Shown: positions 27,808-36,767 of the stretch, piece after piece
Numbering within the stretch: the first letter of the stretch is position 1
Layout of the letters: each line of letters begins with the position of its first letter
Assembly: GCA_018242685.1 (NCBI GenBank)
Contig: JAFEBM010000017.1
Span: forward strand, 1 to 49,072
DNA: 49,072 bases
Direction of reading: 5' to 3'
DNA from: Nitrospira sp.
GTDB lineage: Bacteria > Nitrospirota > Nitrospiria > Nitrospirales > Nitrospiraceae
Made by a program: the position numbers and the translations under genes
The notes under the pieces: model-generated
Databases searched by the model: none
What the model was told of the DNA's origin: nothing
Seen by the model: only the letters and a program-made list of their open reading frames with translations

Positions 27808-28059
27808 TTACGCAACAGCCTTTCGGGCGCGAATAACTTTCTCGATTTCATCCACGTTCTTTCTCGTATAGAGCCGCCAATTTCTCCAATCCCGCGCGGG
27901 TTGGGTAATGACACCCTCCCGTTCCCAGCGAAACAGCGTCGCCTTGGAAATGTCGAATAGGTTACATACCTGATTGGCCTTGAAGCCCGCCTCACTCAAC
28001 GTATATTTAGGATTATTCACTGTAGTATTTACACTGTCCTGACGCCTTCGGATACTCAC
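27808..28059 (-). CDS. MerR-type helix-turn-helix protein preceding the pil operon
   Basis: Small DNA-binding protein of about 70-83 aa. It contains an N-terminal MerR-type HTH (GFKANQVCNLFDISKATLFRWEREGVI, then the wing segment RNWRLYTRKNVDEIEKVI). It has no effector domain, so it is an HTH-only MerR-like protein. The open frame extends to a TTG at 28077, but the -10 box lies on that codon, so the true start is downstream: GTG at 28059 (almost leaderless) or GTG at 28020. It ends 15 bases before pilM and probably shares the operon promoter, so it may autoregulate pilus genes; that role is inference. Confidence 0.7.
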   Translation of the reverse strand: MSIRRRQDSVNTTVNNPKYTLSEAGFKANQVCNLFDISKATLFRWEREGVITQPARDWRNWRLYTRKNVDEIEKVIRARKAVA

Positions 28060-28066
28060 AAAGCTA

Positions 28067-28094
28067 AGTATAGTCAATATGCCCTACCTGTCAA
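28067..28094 (-). promoter_or_regulatory. Sigma-70 promoter of the HTH-pilMNOPQ operon
   Basis: On the minus strand TTGACA (28094-28089, perfect -35), a 16-base spacer and TATACT (28072-28067, five of six) form one of the best promoters in the window. The predicted start is near 28060. Immediately downstream an imperfect direct repeat (AGTGTAAATA and AGTGAATAAT) could be an operator for the HTH protein. Confidence 0.75.
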
Positions 28095-28133
28095 GGAAGC
28101 GACCGGAAGTGGGAGCCACGGCAGGAAAACGAT

Positions 28134-28155
28134 GGTTGTGGTGTAAACAACAACC
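28134..28155 (-). terminator. Possible terminator after rapZ
   Basis: A six-base stem GGTTGT/ACAACC with inner G-C pairing begins at the last base of the rapZ stop codon. On the minus strand it is followed by ATCGTTTTCC. The stem is short and the T-run weak, so termination may be partial. Confidence 0.35.
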
Positions 28156-29021
28156 TACGTCTTGTCGATATCTCGGTGTTTGAGACCGACTTCGTATCCC
28201 AATGCAGAGAGGCTTTCATGGAGACGATTGGCAACCGCTACCGAACGATGACGTCCACCGGTACATCCGATGCCGATGGTCAAATAACTACGTCGCTCTC
28301 GCTGGAACAGCGGCAGGAGAAACTTCAGCAGGCCTTCGAGGTGCTCCATGAGTGAAATGGCCTCAGGATCTGTCAGAACGAAGGTCCGGATTCGTGGATC
28401 ATCTCCGGAAAGCGGCTTGAGCTCAGGCACGAAGAATGGATTCTTAAGAAATCGCACATCAAACAATAAATCGCTATCATGCGGTACCCCAAATTTATAT
28501 CCGAACGTCATGAGCGAGATCGTGAGCCGTCTGTCCGAGGACGCTCGTAGGAATTGCTTCGCGAGCAACTCACCGAGCTCATGGACTGTCAGATCGGACG
28601 TATCAATGATTCGATCAGCCCGGCGTCGAAGTTCGGCTACACGTTCCTTTTCGAATTTAATTCCGTCCAGGACAGGGAGATGCGGCAAAAGCGGGTGGGG
28701 ACGCCTAGACTCGGAAAATCGTCTGATCAGTACCTCCTCGCGAGCTTCAAGAAAAATCAGCTGTACGGCATGGCCTAGAGCTTTCACCCTTTCCAAGATC
28801 CCGACGAAATCTGAAAAGAATGCACGCTCCCTAATGTCAATCCCAAGAGCAACGTTGGCAATTTCGCTCTGCTGTTGATTGCAGAGGTCAACAAAAGTTG
28901 GGAGTAAGGCGAGGGGAAGATTATCGATACAGAAATATCCGGCATCTTCAAATGCTTTGAGGGCGTAGGTCTTACCGGAGCCGGACAACCCGCTTATAAT
29001 GACTAGATTCAGTCTGGCCAT
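28155..29021 (-). CDS. rapZ: RNase adapter protein RapZ
   Basis: 288-aa P-loop protein. Walker A GLSGSGKT near residue 12, then AFEDAGYFCIDNLP, the SRRPHPL segment, FGYKFGVPHDSDLLFDVRFLKNPFF and the C-terminal IGIGCTGGRHRSVAVANRL. In E. coli RapZ presents small RNAs to RNase E to control GlmS; in other bacteria family members bind nucleotides and uridine-sugar ligands, and the target here is unknown. Its place after rpoN and hpf is the classical one, but the usual ptsN between hpf and rapZ is replaced by a 172-base gap. Name by homology and context. Confidence 0.93.
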   Translation of the reverse strand: MARLNLVIISGLSGSGKTYALKAFEDAGYFCIDNLPLALLPTFVDLCNQQQSEIANVALGIDIRERAFFSDFVGILERVKALGHAVQLIFLEAREEVLIRRFSESRRPHPLLPHLPVLDGIKFEKERVAELRRRADRIIDTSDLTVHELGELLAKQFLRASSDRRLTISLMTFGYKFGVPHDSDLLFDVRFLKNPFFVPELKPLSGDDPRIRTFVLTDPEAISLMEHLEGLLKFLLPLFQRERRSYLTIGIGCTGGRHRSVAVANRLHESLSALGYEVGLKHRDIDKT

Positions 29022-29124
29022 GAGGTCGTACTTGCCTCGATGGACATGCCCGAGACACTCCTATTGAGAGTCGATGCCAGTCAGTCTCACCCCGATTCAG
29101 CGGAGTGGAACGCGCTGTCCCCCC

Positions 29125-29138
29125 ATGGACATGTCCAT
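29125..29138. repeat. 14-bp perfect palindrome in the hpf-rapZ gap
   Basis: ATGGACATGTCCAT reads the same on both strands. It sits in the 172-base gap between hpf and rapZ, where ptsN is found in related operons; a partial copy (ATGGACATGCCC) lies about 85 bases away at 29039-29050. No gene is seen in the gap. Confidence 0.5.
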
Positions 29139-29193
29139 TTCGCCAGGCCGCTCTGGCACCTTGAGCGCGTCAAGGAGGGAAGGGAGAGAAATT

Positions 29194-29532
29194 TCACGAG
29201 AGACTCGCATGGGAACTCGATCGCGATCTCTTCGGCTTGGTCGGCTTATGATTGACAAGACGATCTTTCCGTTTCCGGAACTGGGCATCCACACGGTCTA
29301 CGAGAGCATCAATTGTAGCATACATCTCAGGAGTCGATGTCTTGGCTTGCATTCGTTTGCCACTGACGGCACCCGTGACTTCAGCCTTATGCTGAAGCTT
29401 CTCAATTCCCAAGACTACTTGAAGCGATCCGACCTTCAACCCGTATCGATCCAGGCGACCGAATCGGGTTTCCACATAGCTTCGAAGCGCCGGCGTGATG
29501 TCCATGTGGCGACCTGTGATTCTCAGCTTCAT
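29194..29532 (-). CDS. hpf: Ribosome hibernation promoting factor, short form
   Basis: 112-aa ribosome-associated protein (RaiA/HPF family) that inactivates 70S ribosomes. It begins MKLRITGRHMDITPALRSYVETR, the typical start, and the ATG at 29532 has GGAGG six bases upstream; the open frame continues further but lacks that signal. There is no C-terminal dimerisation domain, so it is the short form as in E. coli HPF. The last ~15 residues are Lys/Arg/Ser rich. It lies directly downstream of rpoN (45 bases). Confidence 0.92.
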   Translation of the reverse strand: MKLRITGRHMDITPALRSYVETRFGRLDRYGLKVGSLQVVLGIEKLQHKAEVTGAVSGKRMQAKTSTPEMYATIDALVDRVDAQFRKRKDRLVNHKPTKPKRSRSSSHASLS

Positions 29533-29576
29533 GCCCACCTCCAATTTAGACCTGGCTGGATGCGAAGCAACGGCGA

Positions 29577-31085
29577 TCAAAAAAATCGTTTGCGTTGACT
29601 GGCGGATGAGATGTTCAACTCGGCTCGATATTTAGCCACAGTCCTCCGTGCAATCAGCACCCCCTGCTTACGAAGCCGAGCGGCAATTTCCTCATCTTTC
29701 AAGGGACGCTTCGCATCCTCTTCAGCCACCATTGTTTTGATCATATCCCTGACTGAAACGGAGGAATGCATGCCTGATGGTTCATCAGCCCGCTGAAGTC
29801 CAGCGTTGAAGAAGAACTTGAGTTCCAACATGCCCTGTGGACAATACATATATTTATTGGCCGTCACACGACTGATCGTCGATTCATGCATCCCTATATC
29901 CTCAGCCACTTGCTTGAGAACCAAGGGCTTGAGATATTGGACGCCATGGTCAAAAAATTGCTCCTGAAACTTGACGATGCTGGATACCACTTTCACGATT
30001 GTCCGATTTCGCTGTTCGATGCTTCGAATAACCCATTGAGCGGCCCGCAATTTTTCATCCATATACGCTTTAGTTTCCGGAGTTCCGCCCTGTCCGGAAG
30101 AAATAAGCTGTTTGTAATACGGACTAATCCTCATGCGTGGCAGTCCATCGTCGTTCAACAGCACCACCCACTCCCCCTCATTCTTGACCACAAACACATC
30201 AGGCACGATCACGTAGTTTTGAGTATTTGCAAACGGCCTCCCCGGTTTTGGCTCAAGTTCTCCGATAATTTTGGTGGCTTGGAAGACTTCCTCGACTGTG
30301 ACATTCAAAGCTTTCGCAACCTTGGCATACTGTTTTTTTTCTAGATCCTTCAAATGATGCGAAACGATGCTTTCAATAACCGACCCTTTCAGCGCTCCAG
30401 GTGGTGACCCAAGTGACCCAAATGGATTCCGACCTAAATGCCCGAGTTGCAGCAGAAGGCATTCGGGAAGATCTCTTGCCCCAACCCCGGTCGGATCGAA
30501 AGTCTGAATGTCTTTGAGCACAGATTCGACTTCGAGCTCGGTGAAATCAGTCCCAGCCACGACCTCAACCAATGGAATGCGAAGATAACCATCATCATCT
30601 AGATTGCCGATGATTAAGCGACCAAGTTCCTTTTCTCGTTCTCCGAGCCCGGACAGGGACAACTGCCAGAGGAGATGCTCTTCAAGAGACGTCGCCTTTG
30701 CCACCGTTTGCTCATACGAAGGAAATTCATCTTGTGCCGTGGAGTATTCAGACTCGCCGCTCCGGCGATCCCTGCCGAAGTATTCTTCCCATCCGGAAGC
30801 GGAAAATTCTTCCGGGGACCCTTGCTCTTCACGTGTCTCCGCTGCCGCGTCCGACCGATCCTGCCCTTCCAGTGCGGGAGGGGCTTCAACCTTCTCCTCA
30901 TTGACCGAGGACTCGTTTTCGTCGACATCGGATTGAATTTCATCCAACAAAGGATTTTCCATGAGATGCTGAGTGAGGCTCTGCTGCAGCTCAAGCCGAG
31001 ACAACTGCAACAGCTTGATCGCTTGCTGCAGTTGGGGCGTCATGATGAGCTTTTGCGAAAGTTGTGGAACCAGACGAAGTTTCAT
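29577..31085 (-). CDS. rpoN: RNA polymerase sigma-54 factor
   Basis: 502-aa sigma-54, which directs transcription from -24/-12 promoters activated by enhancer-binding ATPases. The ATG at 31085 (GAGG six bases upstream) gives MKLRLVPQLSQKLIMTPQLQQAIKLL, the glutamine-rich region I. Acidic region II (~residues 50-110) and the core-binding and HTH regions (VAEDIGMHESTISRVTANKYM) follow, and the RpoN box IARRTVAKYR is near the C-terminus. It follows lptB by 19 bases. It could serve the sigma-54 candidate in front of glnB. Confidence 0.96.
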   Translation of the reverse strand: MKLRLVPQLSQKLIMTPQLQQAIKLLQLSRLELQQSLTQHLMENPLLDEIQSDVDENESSVNEEKVEAPPALEGQDRSDAAAETREEQGSPEEFSASGWEEYFGRDRRSGESEYSTAQDEFPSYEQTVAKATSLEEHLLWQLSLSGLGEREKELGRLIIGNLDDDGYLRIPLVEVVAGTDFTELEVESVLKDIQTFDPTGVGARDLPECLLLQLGHLGRNPFGSLGSPPGALKGSVIESIVSHHLKDLEKKQYAKVAKALNVTVEEVFQATKIIGELEPKPGRPFANTQNYVIVPDVFVVKNEGEWVVLLNDDGLPRMRISPYYKQLISSGQGGTPETKAYMDEKLRAAQWVIRSIEQRNRTIVKVVSSIVKFQEQFFDHGVQYLKPLVLKQVAEDIGMHESTISRVTANKYMYCPQGMLELKFFFNAGLQRADEPSGMHSSVSVRDMIKTMVAEEDAKRPLKDEEIAARLRKQGVLIARRTVAKYRAELNISSASQRKRFF

Positions 31086-31104
31086 CGATGCCTCGGTTGT
31101 TCTC

Positions 31105-31887
31105 CTACAACTTGAACTGCTCGCCAAGATAAACGGCTCGGGCCGTGGCACTCTGCACAATAGCTTCCGGAGGTCCCGCTTCCAAGATCAATCCTTCATT
31201 AATGATGTAGGCACGGTCAACAATTGAAAGCGTTTCCTGTACATTGTGATCGGTAATCAATATACCGATGCCTTTTCCCTTCAACCGAGTGATGATCTGC
31301 TGAATCTCCGCGACGGCGATCGGATCAATCCCTGCAAACGGTTCATCCAACAGCATGAACGATGGTGTGGCCGCCAACGCACGCGTGATTTCTAAACGCC
31401 GACGCTCTCCCCCCGAGAGGGCATAGGCCATACTTTTTCGTATATGGATGAGATCTAATTCCTCGAGCAAGGCATCCACCCGTTTGCTTCGCTCTTTACG
31501 AGCATACCCCAGCATTTCAAGAATCGCCAAGACATTATGCTCGACCGAAAGCCGCCGAAAAACCGAGGATTCCTGAGGCAGGTAACCGATTCCCCTACGC
31601 GCTCGTTTGTACATTGGCAGGTTGGTCACGGATTCCCCGATGAAGGTGATCTCCCCTTCATCCGGCTGGCACAAGCCAACCATCATGTCGAAGATGGTGG
31701 TCTTGCCTGCTCCATTCGGACCGAGCAGCCCAACGACCTCACCGGCATATACCTCGACGGCGACGCCCTTGACGACTTTGCGACCACGGAAACTTTTTAC
31801 CAATCCAGTCGCACGCAGACAATGCCTCTGCCGTACCGCAATCGGATCGACAAGCGCGTCAGACTCTGCATGAGCACTCCGGGTCAT
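31105..31887 (-). CDS. lptB: Lipopolysaccharide export ATPase LptB
   Basis: 260-aa ABC ATPase powering LPS extraction from the inner membrane together with LptF/G. Walker [10 protein letters not shown], the Q-loop in YLPQESSVF, signature LSGGERRR, Walker [17 protein letters not shown] and the [12 protein letters not shown] switch are typical. An extra ~25 residues precede the ABC core. The start overlaps the lptA stop by four bases. Its place between lptA and rpoN is the conserved order of many Gram-negative bacteria. Confidence 0.95.
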   Translation of the reverse strand: MTRSAHAESDALVDPIAVRQRHCLRATGLVKSFRGRKVVKGVAVEVYAGEVVGLLGPNGAGKTTIFDMMVGLCQPDEGEITFIGESVTNLPMYKRARRGIGYLPQESSVFRRLSVEHNVLAILEMLGYARKERSKRVDALLEELDLIHIRKSMAYALSGGERRRLEITRALAATPSFMLLDEPFAGIDPIAVAEIQQIITRLKGKGIGILITDHNVQETLSIVDRAYIINEGLILEAGPPEAIVQSATARAVYLGEQFKL

Positions 31888-32495
31888 GGATGGCTCTGGC
31901 CCTCACCTTCGATGCGAACATGTGAGCCTCCTTCCACCACGCTCCGCTCTTCTGCCAAAAAAATTGTAATCTGTTTGCCGCTGACGCGCGTACCCTTTTC
32001 CCAAGCGACAGGATCGCCCGTCAACACAATCTTCTCCCCGTCAACGAAATATACGGCTTTTTGACAAGTGGCATTGCCGTTCTCGTACTTGATTTTGACA
32101 CGATGGGCGTCACCGGTCGCTTCGACACGGCTCACGGAGCGATTCGACATCGTTGACGCCGTGTTATGTTCTTTGGGAGCCGAGAGATTCCGAACGGATT
32201 CATGGTGATCCGTTCCTCCGCCGGCTGACTGCAGAGGGTCAGGGTTTCGGGGAGTGAACAACACGATCATCATATCAGAGTGGACGATGAGCGGTCCTCT
32301 GGTCAGCACCACTGTTTCCTCAAAAACTGCCTGGCTGTCTTGGTTTCGCACCGTCATTTTCTTGGATGTGATGGTAGTCGGGACACCAGGCGCCTCCACG
32401 CTCCTCTTTAGGCCTAGAGATTCCGTTGAGGGAGCCGCCGACGTGGATCCGACAAAAAAGGCACTAAGAAGAAGAGGCCAGATCCACATGCACAT
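31884..32495 (-). CDS. lptA: LPS transport periplasmic protein LptA (OstA-like)
   Basis: Protein of about 203 aa that bridges LptC and the outer-membrane LptD in LPS export. The open frame extends to 32534, but the ATG at 32495 (or 32489) gives a signal peptide [17 protein letters not shown]. The OstA strand motifs are visible as [21 protein letters not shown] and [32 protein letters not shown] 35-residue polar insert (~residues 95-130, rich in Ser/Asn/His) interrupts the repeat, which is unusual. It overlaps the end of lptC. Confidence 0.85.
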   Translation of the reverse strand: MCMWIWPLLLSAFFVGSTSAAPSTESLGLKRSVEAPGVPTTITSKKMTVRNQDSQAVFEETVVLTRGPLIVHSDMMIVLFTPRNPDPLQSAGGGTDHHESVRNLSAPKEHNTASTMSNRSVSRVEATGDAHRVKIKYENGNATCQKAVYFVDGEKIVLTGDPVAWEKGTRVSGKQITIFLAEERSVVEGGSHVRIEGEGQSHP

Positions 32496-33036
32496 CCTGT
32501 AGAACCTCAAATTCTTCGGATTCCATTCGCCCAAGCAATCCTAGTCCGTTCACCTCAAGCCCATGCCCCACCATCCGCACAGGATCTCCCGTTCGAATTT
32601 CTCGCGCTTGGTCTGTCCATACCAAGTGGTTGGTGTAAATCGTGTAACCGCTTCTGGTCTCTACAACAATGGGCGTTTGGCGATTGACCAACCTGAAATT
32701 CTTGGTCTCAGTATCCAACGTTCCCTCCTCCCCGTGCACGGTCACCTGATCTCCTCCTGTGCCGTAGAAGGTGAAAGCAACGTCACGCAGTACGGCGCGC
32801 TTATCTTGCTCAAATAGTCGGGCCTGCTTAGCCTGTACCTGCCACTGGACGACATCACCTTTCAATTGGGTAAAGATGAACTCTTCGATCTTGGCATCCG
32901 CTTGTTCAATCGACTCTGGAGCGAAGGCCCGACTACTCGGCACTGAATCTGCGTTTCTGAAGAGAAGGTAGCCGAGAAATGTGGCTAATAGCACACTCAC
33001 GGCGAGAAGAGTCCGCCTCGCTACAAGCTCCCACAT
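32464..33036 (-). CDS. lptC: LPS export protein LptC
   Basis: 190-aa inner-membrane protein of the LPS export machine. One N-terminal membrane anchor (~residues 8-27, LLAVSVLLATFLGYLLF) is followed by a periplasmic OstA-like jellyroll (IEEFIFTQLKGDVVQWQVQAKQARLFEQ, then GEEGTLDTETKNFRLV). It is the first gene of lptC-lptA-lptB-rpoN and overlaps lptA by about 32 bases. A candidate promoter lies 47 bases upstream. Confidence 0.88.
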   Translation of the reverse strand: MWELVARRTLLAVSVLLATFLGYLLFRNADSVPSSRAFAPESIEQADAKIEEFIFTQLKGDVVQWQVQAKQARLFEQDKRAVLRDVAFTFYGTGGDQVTVHGEEGTLDTETKNFRLVNRQTPIVVETRSGYTIYTNHLVWTDQAREIRTGDPVRMVGHGLEVNGLGLLGRMESEEFEVLQDVHVDLASSS

Positions 33037-33082
33037 GCCCTAGAAATTTCCCTCTGGTAGATACATCGCGACACCTGGCACG

Positions 33083-33111
33083 ATCGTAGCATGCACAGTC
33101 TGCTAAGTAAA
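33083..33111 (-). promoter_or_regulatory. Candidate promoter of the lptC-lptA-lptB-rpoN operon
   Basis: Minus-strand TTTACT (33111-33106), 17-base spacer, TACGAT (33088-33083), each four of six to consensus. It lies between the end of the ribosomal cluster and lptC. Confidence 0.4.
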
Positions 33112-33149
33112 CGTCCTCCAGGGAACTGGAAATAGACTAGCTCCAAGAT

Positions 33150-33177
33150 GACTCCCATGTGTCGGCACACGGGAGTC
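33150..33177 (-). terminator. Hairpin ending the ribosomal protein cluster
   Basis: GACTCCC and GGGAGTC arms, with a one-base mismatch and a further TGTG/CACA stem, form a strong hairpin 34 bases past the rplQ stop codon. The T-run on the minus strand is poor (ATCTTGG), so it could also be an mRNA-stabilising 3' hairpin. Confidence 0.6.
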
Positions 33178-33211
33178 TTCAGATTAGCAACTGAATATTC
33201 GCGACTAAAAA

Positions 33212-33643
33212 CTATGCCGATGTTCCGGCGTCGGTGGGTGCAGACTGAGAAGTACGAGCATCGGACTTTTTCTTTGTGGTTAGCTCCTGACGAGAAACTA
33301 ACTCGATAGCAACCATTTCAGCCGCATCGCCAATGCGGCGACGTGTTTTGACGATCCTGGTATAACCCCCGGATCGATCTTTGAATCTTGTCGCCACATC
33401 GCTAAACAGTTTGGACACAACAGCCTTACTACGAAGAAATCCTAGGGCTCGTCGGCGGGCAGGCAGTGTACCTTCTTTGCCAAGGGTGATCATGCGATCG
33501 GTAAACCCTCGTATCTCTTTAGCTTTGGCTCCAGTAGTCTCGATACGCTCTTGGTCTAACAACGAGGTCACTAGGTTCCGAAACAACGCCGCCCGATGCT
33601 TCGTCTGCCGCCCTAGTTGTCGTCCCTTTTTTCTATGTCGCAC
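33212..33643 (-). CDS. rplQ: 50S ribosomal protein L17
   Basis: 143-aa large-subunit protein. It begins [20 protein letters not shown] with the conserved [18 protein letters not shown] helix. The last ~25 residues (after [11 protein letters not shown]) are a polar extension beyond the usual ~118 aa. It follows rpoA by 24 bases and is the last gene of the cluster, before a hairpin. Confidence 0.97.
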   Translation of the reverse strand: MRHRKKGRQLGRQTKHRAALFRNLVTSLLDQERIETTGAKAKEIRGFTDRMITLGKEGTLPARRRALGFLRSKAVVSKLFSDVATRFKDRSGGYTRIVKTRRRIGDAAEMVAIELVSRQELTTKKKSDARTSQSAPTDAGTSA

Positions 33644-33667
33644 GGTAGTCCTCTTGATTGGAAAGCA

Positions 33668-34669
33668 TCATTCAGGCTTTGGGCTTCCATTGTGCGGAGA
33701 CGCAACCTCTACCTTTGTTCCTAACGAAAGCCCCATCTCAGATAGAATTTCTTTAATCTCATTGAGTGACTTTTTACCGAAGTTCTTCGTCCTAAGCATT
33801 TCCCCTTCAGACTTCTGCACGAGGTCGGCGATTGTTTTGATATTCGCGTTCTTCAGGCAATTGGCCGCCCGAACGGACAACTCCAACTCATTCACGCTAC
33901 GAGACAGATTCTTGTTCACTTCCCGGTGAGATTCTTCGTAACCCGCTTCACTCTTCCCTTCGCTGCGCTCTTCCGGGTTGATAAAAATATCCAGATGTTC
34001 ACGCAAAATCCCAGCTCCCGTTGAGAGGGCGTCGCGAGGGCTGATGGTACCGTCAGTCCAGATCTCCATCGTCAATTTGTCATAGTCGGTCATACGACCG
34101 ACCCGCGCATTCTCGACATGGAAATTGACTCTCCGGATCGGAGAGAAAATGGAATCGATGGCAATCACCCCGATCGGCAATCCCTCCTCTTTGTTCCGCT
34201 CGGCCGGCACATATCCACGGCCATGTTTCACCGTCATCTCGATGTCCAGAGTCGCATCCTTGTCTAGCGTGGCAATATGCAAATCAGGTGTCAGAATGGT
34301 CACATCACCATCGTGAAGAATGTCTGCCCCCTTTGCTTCTCCAGGCCCCTTCTTTTTCAACCGTATCGTCTTCGGTTTATCCGTGTGGAGCACAAGCCGC
34401 AAACTCTTGATATTTAGAATGATTGCCGTGACGTCTTCCGTCACACCAGAAATCGTCGAAAACTCGTGCACGACCCCTTCAATCTTGACGGTGGTAACCG
34501 CAGCCCCCGTGAGCGACGACAGCAAAATGCGACGGAGGGCATTACCGATCGTGGTGCCAAACCCCCGTTCAAACGCTTCCGTGGTGAATCGCCCAAATGT
34601 GGGAGAATGTGCATCCTTGTCGACTTCCACCCGCATTGGGATCTGAAAGTCTTTCATCGCTTTGATCAT
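33668..34669 (-). CDS. rpoA: RNA polymerase alpha subunit
   Basis: 333-aa alpha subunit, the assembly platform of RNA polymerase. The N-terminal domain shows [15 protein letters not shown] and TPDLHIATL; the C-terminal domain shows [18 protein letters not shown] and [13 protein letters not shown], the UP-element and activator contact surface. Length is standard. It follows rpsD by 81 bases and precedes rplQ. Confidence 0.98.
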   Translation of the reverse strand: MIKAMKDFQIPMRVEVDKDAHSPTFGRFTTEAFERGFGTTIGNALRRILLSSLTGAAVTTVKIEGVVHEFSTISGVTEDVTAIILNIKSLRLVLHTDKPKTIRLKKKGPGEAKGADILHDGDVTILTPDLHIATLDKDATLDIEMTVKHGRGYVPAERNKEEGLPIGVIAIDSIFSPIRRVNFHVENARVGRMTDYDKLTMEIWTDGTISPRDALSTGAGILREHLDIFINPEERSEGKSEAGYEESHREVNKNLSRSVNELELSVRAANCLKNANIKTIADLVQKSEGEMLRTKNFGKKSLNEIKEILSEMGLSLGTKVEVASPHNGSPKPE

Positions 34670-34750
34670 GACCCACCCTCCATACCATCGAATGACTAAG
34701 ACATCGGCAGATAACGCCGATGTCGAAAGAACGCACTTCGTACCGACGGA

Positions 34751-35377
34751 CTACCGCGAATATAATTCGACCACCATCTGTTCGTTGACCGGCAACGCGA
34801 TCTGCTCCTTGGCCGGCAAGGCTCGCACAGTGCCCTTGAACGCTCCTTTGTCGAGCTCAAGCCAATCAGGAATGCCTCGACTATCGACCGATTCCAATGC
34901 CGTCTGGATTGTGGCCAAGTCCCGACTCCGTTCACGAATTTCGATCACATCTCCCGGTTTCACCAATGCCCCAGCCACGGTGATCTTCTTGCCGTTTATC
35001 GTGAAGTGACCATGACTCACCATTTGACGAGCTTGCTTGCGCGACGCACCAAACCCTAAGCGATAGGCGACATTGTCCAAGCGACATTCGAGCAAACGCA
35101 ACAGGGCGTCGCCCGTGACGCCGGTCTGCCGTTCGGCACGCTCGAAGACGCCACGAAATTGACGTTCCTGAAGTCCATAGATTCGACGCAGCTTCTGTTT
35201 TTCGCGCAACTGCAAACTATAGTCAGAAGTTCGCTGTCGCCCCTGCCCATGTTGGCCAGGCGGATAACTCCTGCGTTCCACGGCGCACTTTTCCGTCATA
35301 CAGCGCGTGCCCTTGAGAAAGAGTTTCTCACCTTCTCGCCGACACAACCGACAGACTGGACCACGATACTTTGCCAC
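34751..35377 (-). CDS. rpsD: 30S ribosomal protein S4
   Basis: 208-aa primary 16S rRNA binding protein that nucleates 30S assembly. It begins MAKYRGPVCRLCRREGEKLFL. Cys9 and Cys12 (CRLC), with Cys26 and Cys31 further on, suggest the zinc-binding (C+) form. The S4 RNA-binding domain (RLDNVAYRLGFGASRKQARQMV) is intact. Confidence 0.97.
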   Translation of the reverse strand: MAKYRGPVCRLCRREGEKLFLKGTRCMTEKCAVERRSYPPGQHGQGRQRTSDYSLQLREKQKLRRIYGLQERQFRGVFERAERQTGVTGDALLRLLECRLDNVAYRLGFGASRKQARQMVSHGHFTINGKKITVAGALVKPGDVIEIRERSRDLATIQTALESVDSRGIPDWLELDKGAFKGTVRALPAKEQIALPVNEQMVVELYSR

Positions 35378-35464
35378 TGCTTCCTCCTCGCAAAATGACT
35401 TACTGATTCACTGAAAACAGGTCAGGCGATTTCGCTCAGTCGCACTGACCATCCATGCATGGGA

Positions 35465-35848
35465 TCACACGCGCCGCCGTTTGGGAGGCCGACACCCATT
35501 ATGTGGAATTGGCGTGACGTCGCGAATCAAATTGATCCGCAAACCGGCTCCTTGAAGTGAACGGATCGCTGATTCTCGACCCGAGCCCGGTCCATTCACA
35601 TACACATCGACTTGTCGCATCCCGCTTTCCATGGCTTTTCGTGCGGCCGCCTCACCCGCCCGCTGAGCAGCAAAGGGGGTGCTTTTCCTCGAGCCTTTGA
35701 ATCCTTGATTGCCTGCACTGGCCCATACCACCGTGTTTCCGCTCATGTCGGTGATGGTCACAATCGTATTGTTGAATGACGCCTGAACATGTGCCACTCC
35801 ACTTTGGACAATCCGACGTTCTTTCTTTTTCCCTTTCTTGACGCTCAT
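35465..35848 (-). CDS. rpsK: 30S ribosomal protein S11
   Basis: 127-aa protein of the 30S platform near the mRNA exit. It carries [45 protein letters not shown] at the C-terminus. It lies 27 bases after rpsM and 87 bases before rpsD. Confidence 0.97.
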   Translation of the reverse strand: MSVKKGKKKERRIVQSGVAHVQASFNNTIVTITDMSGNTVVWASAGNQGFKGSRKSTPFAAQRAGEAAARKAMESGMRQVDVYVNGPGSGRESAIRSLQGAGLRINLIRDVTPIPHNGCRPPKRRRV

Positions 35849-35875
35849 GTGAACTCCTCCGGCTGTTTCGGTAGG

Positions 35876-36274
35876 CTAGGTGCTTGAGGCCCCTTTGGTT
35901 ACCGTGGGTCTCGGCTTGCTACTGACGCCTGCGCGCCGTCCTTTACGCGTTCGCGCATTGGTCTTGGTTCGTTGTCCGCGGACGGGAAGGCCTTTACGAT
36001 GACGCAAACCTCGATAGGTCCCCGTATCGATCAGCCGCTTGATATTCAGCGACACTTCTTTCCGTAGGTCTCCTTCGACTCGGTAATCACGCTCAATGAT
36101 TTCGCGCAACTTGACGATCTTATCTTCGCTCAGATCCTTGACACGAACCGCTCCATCAATCCCCGCTTCATGGAGAATCTTCTGAGCCGATATGCGTCCG
36201 ATTCCATAGATGTAGCTCAATCCGATATCCGTTCGTTTATTCCGTAGCAAATCGATGCCGGCAATACGTGCCAT
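35876..36274 (-). CDS. rpsM: 30S ribosomal protein S13
   Basis: 132-aa head protein that contacts the 50S subunit and P-site tRNA. It begins [26 protein letters not shown], with the [24 protein letters not shown] tail. GGGAGGGAAGGA stands in front of the ATG. An inverted-repeat element lies just upstream, between it and rpmJ. Confidence 0.97.
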   Translation of the reverse strand: MARIAGIDLLRNKRTDIGLSYIYGIGRISAQKILHEAGIDGAVRVKDLSEDKIVKLREIIERDYRVEGDLRKEVSLNIKRLIDTGTYRGLRHRKGLPVRGQRTKTNARTRKGRRAGVSSKPRPTVTKGASST

Positions 36275-36290
36275 TCCTTCCCTCCCGTTC

Positions 36291-36373
36291 TGAGTGCTGA
36301 GCCTTAAGGTCTAAGTAATGAAATGTCTCCTCATTGAGACTATCTGTAATGCCGGCTCAGAACTCAGCACTCA
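36291..36373. repeat. Inverted-repeat element between rpmJ and rpsM
   Basis: TGAGTGCTGAG (36291-36301) recurs as its exact complement at 36363-36373, enclosing 61 bases. The same core TGAGTGCTGAG appears again in the rplC-rpsJ gap at 48660. A dispersed palindromic repeat is likely. Confidence 0.55.
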
Positions 36374-36390
36374 TCGCTCGGCACTTTTCT

Positions 36391-36504
36391 TCACCCTTGT
36401 CGCTGTTTATGACGTGGGTTTTTGCACAAAATCCGCACGACCCCACGACGACGCACAACCTTGCATTTGGCACATATGGGCTTCACTGATGATTTGACCT
36501 TCAT
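36391..36504 (-). CDS. rpmJ: 50S ribosomal protein L36
   Basis: 37-aa protein beginning [20 protein letters not shown] and ending [11 protein letters not shown]. Three Cys (CAKC and ILC) and a His give the zinc-ribbon (C+) form. The ATG at 36504 and TGA at 36391 match the usual length exactly, and the position between infA and rpsM is canonical. Confidence 0.96.
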   Translation of the reverse strand: MKVKSSVKPICAKCKVVRRRGVVRILCKNPRHKQRQG

Positions 36505-36522
36505 AACAATTCACCACTCCCG

Positions 36523-36741
36523 TTACTTGAAGCGATAGGTAATTCGGCCCCTGGTCAAATCGTATGGTGACATTTCCACCGTGACCTTATCGCCGGGAAG
36601 GATACGGATAAAATGCATCCGCATTTTCCCCGAGATGTGAGCCAATATGACATGGCCATTATCCAGCTTGACCCGAAACATGGCGTTAGGAAGCGTCTCC
36701 GCTACCGAACCTTGGACTTCAATAATGTCTTCTTTTGCCAC
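36523..36741 (-). CDS. infA: Translation initiation factor IF-1
   Basis: 72-aa S1-like OB-fold factor that occupies the ribosomal A site during initiation. It opens [22 protein letters not shown], with the [27 protein letters not shown] core. The start codon is GTG, with AGAAGGA almost touching it (one base), an unusually short spacing. It lies 26 bases after map. Confidence 0.97.
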   Translation of the reverse strand: MAKEDIIEVQGSVAETLPNAMFRVKLDNGHVILAHISGKMRMHFIRILPGDKVTVEMSPYDLTRGRITYRFK

Positions 36742-36767
36742 GTCCTTCTGTATTCTTTCCTGATAAA

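Noticed and set aside
29097..29294. 65-codon frame in the hpf-rapZ gap as a ptsN remnant
   Set aside because: It shows no PTS EIIA features and partly overlaps hpf in another frame.
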